Origin: Candidatus Ornithobacterium hominis
GTDB lineage: Bacteria; Bacteroidota; Bacteroidia; Flavobacteriales; Weeksellaceae
Length of the DNA stretch: 64,000 nt
Assembly (NCBI RefSeq): GCF_951229915.1
Contig: NZ_OX579588.1
Coordinates: 1,641,001 to 1,705,000 of the forward strand
Direction: 5' to 3'
Shown: positions 15,897-25,030 of the stretch, in pieces
Numbering within the stretch: the first letter of the stretch is position 1
Layout of the letters: every line of letters begins with the position of its first letter
The notes under the pieces: generated by a model
What the model saw: only the letters and a program-made list of their open reading frames with translations
Told to the model about the DNA's origin: nothing
Database searches by the model: none
Made by a program: the position numbers and the translations under genes

Positions 15897-17390
15897 TTAT
15901 TTAGAAGAAACTGATTTACTAGTATATCCTGCTTCTCTTTTTTTAGCAGCTTCCATCCACTTTGGCAATAAATTTTTCTTGAACTCTGCTTTCTCTCTGT
16001 GCAATTTTTCCATATCAAGCCCAATGAATTTTTGTGCTTTTTCTTTTGTAGAAATATCTGGCATTGGCACAGGCTGGTTGTAGCCCAAATCACTCAATAC
16101 GCGAGCTACTTTGATTCTACCTTCTTGTGCTATATTCAATCCGCTATTAATAACTCTTGCGATTTCTACAGGTGCATGGAATGATGCTCCGTGAGATGCA
16201 GCAGAGAAATCCCAACGCCATTGCGCATGGCGGATGTCTTGCAATACTGGTTTCATTTGTGCTTCCGTTGCTCCTAAATCCCAAGCTTTTTTAGCTTCAA
16301 CGTGTAGTTTGACCAAAGCATCTTCTAATCTGATTCTGTTTTCTAAAGATTTATTTTGTCTTTCATAAACATTTTGAACCAATTTAGTCGCTTCTTCTCT
16401 GTGGCAAACTTGGCAAGCGTTGGCTATATTGTTCAAAGGAGATTGAATATGGTGATCAGTAAATTTTTGTCCGCCTTCACTCTTATATGGCATATGACAA
16501 TCGGCACAAGAAACGCCTCTATCCGCATGAACGCCCATTTGCCAAGTTTCATAGCCTGGGTGTTGAGCTTTCAACATTGGAGCTCTACTCAGCTGGTGAG
16601 TCCAGTCAGAGAATTCAATTTCATCATAATATTTTTCCATGTCTTCCACGGTAAAGCCGTTTTTCCAAGGGAGAGTTAAGTAAGGTACTCCTTCTTCCAC
16701 TGGATTTTTTTTATCAAAATAGTATTCTACGTGGCATTGTGCACAAACCAATGAACGCATTTCTTGGTGTGTAGCATTGTTAATATCTTTTCCTTGAGCT
16801 TGAAAAGCTTCTACCAAAGCTGGTCTTGTGATTTTCAGTTTCATTGTTTTCTCATCGTGGCAGTCTGCACAACCGATAGGGTTTACTACCTCGTGCCCTA
16901 AATCAGACCATTTTGCTTTGTAGAAAGCTGCTACGCCCATTTCATTCATCAATCTTGGAACATCTGGTCCTTTACAAGTCCAGCAAGTTGCAGGCATTGG
17001 TCCATCACCATTTTCTTTGGGAGCACCTGTTCGCAATGAGTTATGAATATCTTCAATTGCATATTGGTGACCTCTACCTTGTGAATAATCTTTGGAGAAA
17101 GCATACCCTGCCCAAAGCACTACCATTCTAGGATCTTCTTCTAGCATGTCTATCCATGCGTTTCCTCCATGGGCAGTGGCAAAAGTAGTGTCTCTTGTCT
17201 GCATGAAAGACTGATATTCTGCTGGGTAATTTTCTCCCCAAACCTCATTACGTGGTTCATTTTTAGCTATTTCCACTTTTGGCACATAAGCGTACTTAGC
17301 TTCATTTTTCCTGTTGATAACACTTGATGCCAGCAATCCTAATAGGAATACGGCAACAGCAGTTACTGCAAATAATACCCAATTTTTCAT
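15897..17390 (-). CDS. nrfA: Ammonia-forming cytochrome c nitrite reductase
   Basis: A 497-residue pentahaem reductase that takes nitrite to ammonium with six electrons in the periplasm. An N-terminal signal/anchor (about 1-24) is followed by the active-site haem motif CWTCK, lysine-ligated and diagnostic for NrfA. Four CxxCH motifs then appear: CADCH, CAQCH, CADCH and CQVCH. Active-site blocks include IQSPLNNI and the HVEYYF region, and the length is typical. It follows nrfH by 11 bases. NrfH passes menaquinol electrons to it. It supports anaerobic nitrite respiration and detoxification. Confidence 0.97.
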   Translation of the reverse strand: MKNWVLFAVTAVAVFLLGLLASSVINRKNEAKYAYVPKVEIAKNEPRNEVWGENYPAEYQSFMQTRDTTFATAHGGNAWIDMLEEDPRMVVLWAGYAFSKDYSQGRGHQYAIEDIHNSLRTGAPKENGDGPMPATCWTCKGPDVPRLMNEMGVAAFYKAKWSDLGHEVVNPIGCADCHDEKTMKLKITRPALVEAFQAQGKDINNATHQEMRSLVCAQCHVEYYFDKKNPVEEGVPYLTLPWKNGFTVEDMEKYYDEIEFSDWTHQLSRAPMLKAQHPGYETWQMGVHADRGVSCADCHMPYKSEGGQKFTDHHIQSPLNNIANACQVCHREEATKLVQNVYERQNKSLENRIRLEDALVKLHVEAKKAWDLGATEAQMKPVLQDIRHAQWRWDFSAASHGASFHAPVEIARVINSGLNIAQEGRIKVARVLSDLGYNQPVPMPDISTKEKAQKFIGLDMEKLHREKAEFKKNLLPKWMEAAKKREAGYTSKSVSSK

Positions 17391-17401
17391 GTGAATGAAT
17401 T

Positions 17402-18022
17402 TTATTTTTCGTTTTTGTTTTTATCTTTATTTTTAATCTTTTCTCTCAGCCATTCAGGAACTACCGTTCCATCTTTATCTGTAGGAATCGGTGCAATATT
17501 ATTTCGCACCGTTGTCAATCCGTGTAATTTACCGTGAGGAACTTCTTTGTGGCAAGACCAGCATTGTCTATCTGTCCTATTAGAATAATGATTTGCTATA
17601 AATCCGTCATATTTCACTTGCGTTACTTGCTGAACGTGGCATCTGATGCAATTGTTTTGCACTACTTCTTCTGATGCTTCTCGCATAAACATAACATCTG
17701 GCTCTGCTCTTGCGGTGAAAACCGATGCGTGAAACAAACCGTCTTTTGCTTTAAAATAATATTGATTGAAAATATTGTTGTGCGGAACGTGACAATCATT
17801 ACAACTTGCCCATTCTCTGTGAGAACTGTGCATCCAGCTGTTATAGACCGATGTCATTACATGGCAATTGACACAAGCCTGCGGGTCGTCTGACATATAG
17901 GAAAGCATCTTTGCCTCTCTTGCGATAAAAAATCCCAATCCGCAGAAAATAGCGAGTAAAAAAATTGCAACTAAACGCCATCTCGTGTTCTTTTCTGGAA
18001 ATATTCTCTTAAAAAAAGGCAT
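17402..18022 (-). CDS. nrfH: NrfH menaquinol dehydrogenase subunit
   Basis: A 206-residue NapC/NirT-family tetrahaem cytochrome that anchors NrfA and oxidises menaquinol. One N-terminal membrane helix (about 14-34) precedes four CxxCH motifs: CVNCH, CNDCH, CIRCH and CWSCH. The charged C-terminal tail KNKDKNKNEK is unusual but harmless. It precedes nrfA by 11 bases in the same operon. Genes for menaquinone synthesis occur later in this window. Confidence 0.96.
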   Translation of the reverse strand: MPFFKRIFPEKNTRWRLVAIFLLAIFCGLGFFIAREAKMLSYMSDDPQACVNCHVMTSVYNSWMHSSHREWASCNDCHVPHNNIFNQYYFKAKDGLFHASVFTARAEPDVMFMREASEEVVQNNCIRCHVQQVTQVKYDGFIANHYSNRTDRQCWSCHKEVPHGKLHGLTTVRNNIAPIPTDKDGTVVPEWLREKIKNKDKNKNEK

Positions 18023-18043
18023 AACTCTAATTTTTAGTAATAA

Positions 18044-19282
18044 TTATTTTGTACTGAATAATGTTGGTTTGAAGGTAAACATCAGCCAAGCCCAATTATT
18101 GGTTTCGTTTGCCTTACCATTTTTAATTAACTCCATTCCATCGCTAGCAAACATATGAGAGTAGCCAGCATTTAAGGTTACATTATAATAAATTTTATAG
18201 CCAAAAGTGATGTCTAATTCATTTCCAAATCGTTTTTTGTCTAAATCAGCGGCAGATGAGAAGTTATGCAAGGCTAAGCCTACATTGGTTTTTTCACTGG
18301 TTTTGATGTTTGCTTTGGCATGTAAATCCAATAAACCAACGCTATTCAAATGATTGCCAACATAAAAATAATCCATCAAACCGTTGAATTTATGATTGGT
18401 CCCAAAGAGTGGATTAAAGGCTTTGTTTTTATCGTTTGCTATTACTTTATTGTCATTACCACTTTGTAGCTCTGCCCCGATGCCTAAATTAAACTTTGTC
18501 GTAACATTATAATTGGCTTCCAAACCTAATAGATACGCACTTACAACATTAGCATCTATGTCTTTGCCCATTTGGTAATATGCATTCCCTATTAAATTTA
18601 ACGCATTAGCTTTATAATTTAAGTGCGTACCGATCGTTTGGGTGTACTGAGTTTCTGATTTTCCGCTATTAGCATTCACTAATTGCCAGCCATTATTTAC
18701 AAACAATAAACTTCCAGAGAAATCTACCCAATCGTGGTGCAACCAAGCGTATTGCATGCTTTTGTAGTTTCTATCTACCGTATAGATGTTTCCCGTTAAT
18801 TTCTCACCATCTTGATTATAAGCAAATCCTACATCGGCTCTGAAGTTATTTTTCTTAAATTGCACCAAGGCCGCATCATGGCTTCTTGCTTGTTGTGCCC
18901 AATCTACGTTCCCAAAAAATCGAGAATCATCGTATACAATTTCTTGGCGACCTAATTTTAAGGCTATTTCTTCTGTCACATTGAATTTCCCCCAAGCTTC
19001 ATGAACGGCTAATTTATTCTTATCAGTAGCATTTAGTTGCGGAACATCTCCCCAAACACGCACATCTTGCAAGCTTAAACGAAACTCCATGTTTTCATTT
19101 TTATAATTTGTATTCAATCTTGTTCTTTGGGAAACGAAAGCGGCCTCATCATCACTTTTATCAAACAACGTTTTAAATCCATGTCTGTATTCAAATCTTG
19201 GTCTCAATTCTGCTTCTACACTCAACTGTGCAAAAGCTGAAACTGATAATACCAACGCTCCTAATCCTAAGTTTAATTTCAT
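18044..19282 (-). CDS. Outer-membrane beta-barrel porin (alginate-export-like)
   Basis: A protein of about 412 residues with signal peptide MKLNLGLGALVLSVSAFAQ. Alternating aromatic/polar strands run throughout, typical of a porin barrel. Blocks such as EAWGKFNVTEEIALKLGRQEIVYDD and a C-terminal aromatic strand resemble the alginate-export/OprO-like families. The 19282 ATG is chosen because the longer frame would begin upstream of the TACATTTG minus-7 element at 19314-19307. It leads the nrfHA operon, so it may admit nitrite or another substrate; this is inference from position. Confidence 0.75.
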   Translation of the reverse strand: MKLNLGLGALVLSVSAFAQLSVEAELRPRFEYRHGFKTLFDKSDDEAAFVSQRTRLNTNYKNENMEFRLSLQDVRVWGDVPQLNATDKNKLAVHEAWGKFNVTEEIALKLGRQEIVYDDSRFFGNVDWAQQARSHDAALVQFKKNNFRADVGFAYNQDGEKLTGNIYTVDRNYKSMQYAWLHHDWVDFSGSLLFVNNGWQLVNANSGKSETQYTQTIGTHLNYKANALNLIGNAYYQMGKDIDANVVSAYLLGLEANYNVTTKFNLGIGAELQSGNDNKVIANDKNKAFNPLFGTNHKFNGLMDYFYVGNHLNSVGLLDLHAKANIKTSEKTNVGLALHNFSSAADLDKKRFGNELDITFGYKIYYNVTLNAGYSHMFASDGMELIKNGKANETNNWAWLMFTFKPTLFSTK

Positions 19283-19306
19283 TTTCTTCTTTGTTAAACT
19301 TCTTAA

Positions 19307-19314
19307 CAAATGTA
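19307..19314 (-). promoter_or_regulatory. Minus-7 element of the porin-nrfHA operon
   Basis: TACATTTG on the minus strand, about 25 bases before the chosen ATG at 19282. The minus-33 element is weak. I could not recognise an FNR/CRP-type dyad here. Confidence 0.5.
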
Positions 19315-19396
19315 GGTAATTCCAAATTTTAAAAAAAATGATAATAGTCATCAAGTATAAGATTATCAGTTATTTAGAATCTTTCTAAAATTCCTA

Positions 19397-20053
19397 TTAC
19401 TGATTCTTTTTATAAGTTAAAATTCCCATAATAGCAATGGGAATTAGCATACCTATAATGTATATAGCTTGTTGATTGATAAGCTGCGGAAAAAGAAAAA
19501 TTGTGAACAACACCCCAGCAACGCTTCCTCCCAAATGGGCTGCATGTCCTGTATTATCTTTCAAATGCTTCATCCCAAACATAGAATAACCTAAATAAAC
19601 TAAGCCAAATACCCAACCTGGGAAATTAAAAAACGGTAGAAAAATTAATCGTAATGGCATTTCTGGATTGATGATAATCGCCGAAAATACAATGCCTGAA
19701 ACTCCTCCTGAGGCTCCAACTGCCGTATACCAACCTTGATTTTTATGAAACAGGATTGTGAATAAACTGCCAAAAAATACTGCTGTAATATAAATTAAAA
19801 TAAATACAACATCGGAAAAAATACTCAAAACTACTGGCGCAAAGACATACAATGCAAACATATTGAAAAATAGATGCATGGTATCTGCATGTAGAAATGC
19901 CGATGTAAACATTCTATCATATTGCTTACCATTCAATATAGCATTCATATCAAATTTCAACCGATTGAATAACTGATAATTACCCCAGCCTTGCCAACTA
20001 ATCAATACTGTGATGCCGATTAAAATGTAGAGAATAATTATGGAATTCATCAT
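19397..20053 (-). CDS. Rhomboid-family intramembrane serine protease
   Basis: A 218-residue polytopic protein with about six membrane segments. The catalytic serine lies in GASGGVSG (about residues 113-120) and the catalytic histidine in HAAHLGGSVAG. The HLFFNMFALY segment (about 60-69) holds the conserved HxxxN in the second helix. Catalytic residues are complete, so this is probably an active protease, not an inactive homologue. It follows parC by 23 bases on the same strand and may be co-transcribed with parC. Its substrate cannot be inferred. Confidence 0.9.
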   Translation of the reverse strand: MMNSIIILYILIGITVLISWQGWGNYQLFNRLKFDMNAILNGKQYDRMFTSAFLHADTMHLFFNMFALYVFAPVVLSIFSDVVFILIYITAVFFGSLFTILFHKNQGWYTAVGASGGVSGIVFSAIIINPEMPLRLIFLPFFNFPGWVFGLVYLGYSMFGMKHLKDNTGHAAHLGGSVAGVLFTIFLFPQLINQQAIYIIGMLIPIAIMGILTYKKNQ

Positions 20054-20076
20054 TTTTTTTTAAGCCTTAAAAAATT

Positions 20077-22659
20077 TTATTCTTCTTCATCTACGAATAA
20101 TAAACCTTGTGAGGTTTCACTCCCGAAAAACAAACGAGTTTCTTTCTTTGGCATTTCTTCCTCTTTTGGTTCTTCGTAAGGAATGGGGGGTAAAACCTTG
20201 ATTTCCTTCACAGCATAGGTTGTCAACTGATTTCCCAATGCTGAAATACCTTTCACTGAAATAAACTCCTCTAAATTCACCGTTTCCGAGTCACGCTGAT
20301 GTCCTTTAATTTTCTTGAAAATAATTTCAATTATAGGAATATAATCTACTGAAATCATTTCTATAAAGGAATTTTCATCTGCCAAATCATAAAACTCCTG
20401 AGGGTTTAATGTGTCTTCTAACGTAAATCGTTTTACGTAGTAGCGTTCTCTTTCTGAGTGATAATACACACAAGTAATCGGCTTGCTTGGCTCCCATTTT
20501 TCTAAGACCGAATATTCCTCATCAAATCTGTTGCTAAGTTCAAATGTATGAAGCTGAGCCACCCCTTTGGTACTGATGGTTAAAATTTTATCACTCCCTT
20601 TGAAGGCTCCTAGCAATTCACCTCTTCCCTCTGCATTGAGCCGCCTTACGGCATCATCAAACCAAATTTTGCGTGGAGCTAATGTAGACACTCCTTCCTC
20701 TTTCAATTCTACCTTTTTCACAGGATATTTGGTAACTAGATTGCCTTTAGCGCTACGCCCTTTCACGTCCAATTCTGCAAAATTAATATCTATGCGCAAT
20801 TTTTTCAGGCGGGAATTGACTTTCAATAATACTTGCACAACTTCAGCTTCACCATTAGGATTAGCAGAAAAATACAAAATCTCTGAATGCTCCTTATCTT
20901 TGCAAACGCTGTATTCTTTGTCTCGAATCACGCTGGTGACATTAAATCGCTTTTGATAAACTGGCCCCGTCTTTCCGTAGCGGTAGATAAGATTGTAGGT
21001 GGTTCTTTTGTCTTTTTTCTTCCAGACGGCAACGTGAATAATATTTTTCCCGACAAATGTTTTGTCATCAACCTTGGTTACAATCATGGCGCCGTCTCTG
21101 CGGAAAGCTATAATATCATCAATATCAGAACATTCAAATAAATATTCATCTTTTTTAAGCGAAGTCCCGATGAAACCTTCTTCAAAATTAGCATAAAACT
21201 TCACATTCGCTGCTGCAACTTTCGCTGCATCTATATCTTCAAACAGGCGAATCTCCGTCAGCCGCTCTTTTTCTTTGCCATATTTTTCTTTCAGTTTCTG
21301 GTAATAGGCAATGGCATATTCCACCAAATGATTTAAATGATGCTGAACTTGAGCTATTTTTTCTTCTAATGAATCGATGTATTGTTGAGCTTTATCTAAA
21401 TCAAATTTTGAAATTCGTTTGATTTTAATCTCTGTTAAACGCACAATATCTTCTTGGGTAACTTCTCTTTTTAAGTGCCCGATAAATGGTTTCAAACCTT
21501 CATCTATAGATGAAATAACGCCTTCCCACGTAGTTTCTTCTTCAATATTGCGGTAAATTCTGTTTTCAATAAAAATCCGTTCCAAAGAAGAGTAATGCCA
21601 TTGGTCTTCTAATTCGCCCAATTCAATTTCCAATTCTCTTTTCAGGAGATTTACGGTATTATCTGTATTGATTTTCAAAATTTCAGAAACAGATAAAAAT
21701 TCTGGTTTATTGTTGACAATTACACAAGCATTTGGGGATACAGAAATCTCGCAATTTGTGAAGGCATATAAAGCATCTATGGTTTTATCTGGCGAAGTTC
21801 CTGGGGCTAAATGCACCAAAATATCTACATCTCTTGCCGTATTGTCCTCAATATGTTTGATTTTAATTTTCCCTTTTTCATTGGCTTTAATCACACTTTC
21901 AATCAATGTTCCAGTATTGGTTCCGTAAGGGATTTCAGTAATTTGAAGCGTATTTTTATCCAACTGCGTAATTTTAGCTCTTATTCTGACTCTCCCGCCA
22001 CGTTCGCCATCGTTGTAATCAGAAACATCTATCATTCCGCCCGTTTGAAAATCAGGGTATAATATGAATTTCTTCCCTCTCAAATGATGAATCGAAGCAT
22101 CTATCAATTCATTAAAATTATGTGGAAGAATTTTGGTTGAAAGCCCCACGGCAATTCCCTCCACGCCCTGCGCTAGCAAGAGTGGAAATTTCACAGGAAG
22201 ATCTACTGGTTCGCGGTTTCTCCCGTCGTAAGAGAGTTGCCAATTCGTTGTTTTGGGATTGAAGATTACCTCTAAGGCGAATTTCGTCAATCTCGCTTCG
22301 ATGTAACGTGCCGCCGCCGCCCCGTCACCCGTAAATACATTTCCCCAGTTTCCCTGCGTGTCTATGAGCAAACCTTTTTGCCCTAATTGCACCATGGCAT
22401 CTGTAATTGCCATATCCCCGTGCGGGTGATACTTCATGGTATTCCCTACGATGTTGGCAACTTTATTATAGCGCCCGTCCTCCATCTCCCGCATGGAATG
22501 CATAATGCGGCGTTGCACTGGCTTGAATCCGTCATGTACGGAGGGGATAGCTCGTTCTAAAATTACATACGAAGCGTAGTCTAAAAACCACTCCTCATAC
22601 ATACCTGAAATTTTCTTGAGCGATTCGCCTTCGTGTTTATCTGGGGTTAATTCTGCCAT
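20077..22659 (-). CDS. parC: Topoisomerase IV subunit A
   Basis: An 860-residue type IIA topoisomerase breakage-reunion subunit. The catalytic tyrosine is in AARYIEARLTKFA, with upstream RRIMHSM and GNTMKYHPHGDMAI DNA-gate motifs. A coiled-coil region around 430-480 and a C-terminal beta-pinwheel follow. The GyrA box (QRRGGKG-like) of gyrase is absent, which favours ParC. It follows parE by a 114-base gap, consistent with the parE-parC pair. It decatenates daughter chromosomes. Confidence 0.93.
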   Translation of the reverse strand: MAELTPDKHEGESLKKISGMYEEWFLDYASYVILERAIPSVHDGFKPVQRRIMHSMREMEDGRYNKVANIVGNTMKYHPHGDMAITDAMVQLGQKGLLIDTQGNWGNVFTGDGAAAARYIEARLTKFALEVIFNPKTTNWQLSYDGRNREPVDLPVKFPLLLAQGVEGIAVGLSTKILPHNFNELIDASIHHLRGKKFILYPDFQTGGMIDVSDYNDGERGGRVRIRAKITQLDKNTLQITEIPYGTNTGTLIESVIKANEKGKIKIKHIEDNTARDVDILVHLAPGTSPDKTIDALYAFTNCEISVSPNACVIVNNKPEFLSVSEILKINTDNTVNLLKRELEIELGELEDQWHYSSLERIFIENRIYRNIEEETTWEGVISSIDEGLKPFIGHLKREVTQEDIVRLTEIKIKRISKFDLDKAQQYIDSLEEKIAQVQHHLNHLVEYAIAYYQKLKEKYGKEKERLTEIRLFEDIDAAKVAAANVKFYANFEEGFIGTSLKKDEYLFECSDIDDIIAFRRDGAMIVTKVDDKTFVGKNIIHVAVWKKKDKRTTYNLIYRYGKTGPVYQKRFNVTSVIRDKEYSVCKDKEHSEILYFSANPNGEAEVVQVLLKVNSRLKKLRIDINFAELDVKGRSAKGNLVTKYPVKKVELKEEGVSTLAPRKIWFDDAVRRLNAEGRGELLGAFKGSDKILTISTKGVAQLHTFELSNRFDEEYSVLEKWEPSKPITCVYYHSERERYYVKRFTLEDTLNPQEFYDLADENSFIEMISVDYIPIIEIIFKKIKGHQRDSETVNLEEFISVKGISALGNQLTTYAVKEIKVLPPIPYEEPKEEEMPKKETRLFFGSETSQGLLFVDEEE

Positions 22660-22773
22660 AGATTGTTAGATTTTTTTAAGCCTTTAAAAATTTAAGGTGA
22701 TTTTTAATTTTTTTTAAGCTTTTAAAAATTTAATCTCAATTTTGCTGTAAAAATAAGGATTTTGGTTAATTTA

Positions 22774-24630
22774 CTAAATGGCATCTACAACTTCCATTCC
22801 TTCATCATTTTCTACCACTAAATTTTCGATGATAAATTCCTGACGTTCTGGTGTATTTCTTCCCATATAAAATTCCAAAAGTTCATCTATCGTCGTGTCT
22901 TTGCCCAGCATTACGGGCTCTAAGCGCATATCTTTCCCTATGAAGTTTTTAAATTCCCCTGGCGAGATTTCGCCTAAACCTTTAAATCGTGTGATTTCCG
23001 GATTTTTACCTAATTCTTTGATGGCTTTTCTCCTTTCATCTTCTGTATAGCAATAGCGTGTTTCTTTTTTGTTTCGCACGCGGAATAGTGGCGTCTGCAA
23101 AATATACAAATGCCCCTCGCGAATCAATTCTGGGAAAAACTGCAAAAAGAAGGTGATAATCAAAAGGCGAATGTGCATCCCGTCTACATCTGCATCGGTG
23201 GCTATCACGACATTGTTGTAGCGTAAATCTTCTAAACTTTCCTCAATATTGAGTGCCGCCTGTAGAAGATTAAACTCTTCATTTTCATAAACGATTTTCT
23301 TTGTCAACCCATAGGAATTCAGCGGTTTCCCTCGCAAAGAAAACACCGCTTGAGTTTCTACATCTCGGCTAGTGGTGATCGACCCCGAAGCTGAATCTCC
23401 CTCGGTAATGAAGATGGTCGTTTCTAAATTTCGGCTATGCTTAGCGTTGTTGTAATGTTGCTTGCAGTCTCTGAGTTTTTTGTTATGCAGGCTCACTTTT
23501 TTTGCTCGGTCTTTTGCTAATTTGCGAATGCCTGCTAAATCTTTTCTCTCCCTTTCAGATTGATTGATTTTACGTTGCAAAAGTTCTGCTGTCTCAGGGT
23601 TTTTATGCAAATAATTATCTAAATTTCTTTTGATGAAATCATTCACAAAAGTACGCACCGTGGGCAAATCGCCGCCCATATCAGTAGAGCCCAGTTTGGT
23701 TTTGGTTTGCGATTCAAAAACGGGCTCCATTACTTTAATCGCTATTGCAGAAATCACAGATTTTCTAATATCTGAAGCATCATAATTTTTCCCGTAGAAA
23801 TCACGAATGGTTTTCACTATTGCTTCTTTCAAAGCACTCAAATGCGTCCCCCCTTGTGTGGTGTTTTGCCCATTTACAAAAGAATAATACGTTTCTGAAT
23901 AGGATTTAGAACTGTGCGTCAATGCGACTTCAATGTCATCTTCTTTTAAATGAATAATGGGGTAAACGATTTCTTCTTCTATATTATCTTGCAACAAATC
24001 TTTCAACCCGTTTTCTGAATAAAATTCTTCTCCATTAAAGATGATGCGCAAGCCTGGATTCAGGTACACATAATTTTTGAGCATTTTCTCGATGTACTCC
24101 GTGCGAAATTTAAAGTTTGAGAAAATCTTCTCATCAGGAACAAAAGTAATTTTTGTCCCTTTGCGTATCGTTGTGTCTTTTTCGGGGTGCTCCTCTTGCA
24201 ATTCTCCTTTAGAGAATTCCGCTTCACGCGTTCTGCCATCGCGCACCGACTGCACCTTGAAGTAGCTAGAAAGCGCATTCACCGCCTTGGTTCCCACGCC
24301 ATTAAGCCCCACCGACTTCTTGAATGCGCGGGTATCATACTTACCACCTGTATTCATTTTTGAAACAGCATCTACCATTTTCCCCAACGGAATCCCTCGT
24401 CCGTAATCACGCACGGTGACTTCGCTTTCTTTCACGGTAACTTCAATGGTTTTGCCACTGCCCATCACAAATTCATCAATGGAATTGTCTAGAATTTCTT
24501 TCAGCAGAATATAGATTCCATCATCTTGGCTAGAACCATCGCCGAGTTTACCAATGTACATCCCCGGCCGCATACGGATATGCTCTCGCCAGTCTAGCGT
24601 TTTGATATTTTCTTCTGTATAATTGCTCAT
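22774..24630 (-). CDS. parE: Topoisomerase IV subunit B
   Basis: A 618-residue ATPase subunit. The GHKL ATP-binding site is visible in EILDNSIDEF and the GRGIPLGKM glycines. The transducer lysine region is QTKTKLGS. The TOPRIM domain shows EGDSASGS and DADVDGMHIR. The C-terminal segment ITRFKGLGEISPGEFK is typical. The short length without gyrase-specific inserts, and the adjacent parC, support ParE over GyrB. It is the first gene of the parE-parC unit. Confidence 0.93.
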   Translation of the reverse strand: MSNYTEENIKTLDWREHIRMRPGMYIGKLGDGSSQDDGIYILLKEILDNSIDEFVMGSGKTIEVTVKESEVTVRDYGRGIPLGKMVDAVSKMNTGGKYDTRAFKKSVGLNGVGTKAVNALSSYFKVQSVRDGRTREAEFSKGELQEEHPEKDTTIRKGTKITFVPDEKIFSNFKFRTEYIEKMLKNYVYLNPGLRIIFNGEEFYSENGLKDLLQDNIEEEIVYPIIHLKEDDIEVALTHSSKSYSETYYSFVNGQNTTQGGTHLSALKEAIVKTIRDFYGKNYDASDIRKSVISAIAIKVMEPVFESQTKTKLGSTDMGGDLPTVRTFVNDFIKRNLDNYLHKNPETAELLQRKINQSERERKDLAGIRKLAKDRAKKVSLHNKKLRDCKQHYNNAKHSRNLETTIFITEGDSASGSITTSRDVETQAVFSLRGKPLNSYGLTKKIVYENEEFNLLQAALNIEESLEDLRYNNVVIATDADVDGMHIRLLIITFFLQFFPELIREGHLYILQTPLFRVRNKKETRYCYTEDERRKAIKELGKNPEITRFKGLGEISPGEFKNFIGKDMRLEPVMLGKDTTIDELLEFYMGRNTPERQEFIIENLVVENDEGMEVVDAI

Positions 24631-24748
24631 GGTATTAAAAATTCAAAATTACAAAAAAAGTAGAAGAAATTTCATTCCCAAATGTTTACCTAAGCATTTC
24701 TGAGTACAACTAAAATTTCTCTTAATATCTTATTTATTTGTAAAAAAA

Positions 24749-24772
24749 TCGTCTCAGAAAGAGACTTTTTTT
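24749..24772. terminator. Bidirectional hairpin terminator upstream of parE
   Basis: GTCTC (24751-24755), a 5-base loop and GAGAC (24761-24765) are followed by seven T on the + strand and preceded by seven A (T on the minus strand, after one or two bases). It isolates parE from whatever is transcribed from the 24775-24960 stretch. Confidence 0.7.
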
Positions 24773-24829
24773 ATGACCTGATTTCAATTAATATTATTTC
24801 TAAAGAAAAAAGATAGAATAAAACAAGAG

Positions 24830-24955
24830 ATGAATTTACGCTTAAATTTTGAATATCAAATGCTTAGCATTATTTCTATAGCTCATTTTGATAATACTAA
24901 AGATGCTTATCAGGAATTAATTTTGCAACAATTTACCCCATTAGCATTTTTATAA
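24830..24955 (+). CDS. Small unrecognised ORF (41 codons)
   Basis: An ATG-to-TAA frame coding MNLRLNFEYQMLSIISIAHF and 21 further residues, then two tandem stops. It lies alone in a 400-base gap between parE and FISUMP gene B, between two terminators. I recognise no family. It could be a gene remnant, a real small protein or chance. No promoter of the TAnnTTTG type was found directly upstream. Confidence 0.25.
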   Translation: MNLRLNFEYQMLSIISIAHFDNTKDAYQELILQQFTPLAFL

Positions 24956-24977
24956 TAATTGAACTTAGGTAAAAAAA

Positions 24978-25010
24978 AACAAGCGTGATTTTATACAAAC
25001 CACGCCTGTT
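24978..25010 (-). terminator. Terminator of FISUMP gene B
   Basis: On the minus strand ACAGGCGTG pairs with CACGCTTGT (one G-T pair), followed by a long T run. The left arm belongs to the tract of about 60 nt shared with locus A. Confidence 0.75.
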
Positions 25011-25030
25011 TTCTCTTTATACGCTACTTT

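Noticed and set aside
19283..19354. Upstream start of the porin gene at 19354
   Set aside because: The added residues precede the signal peptide and lie over the promoter.
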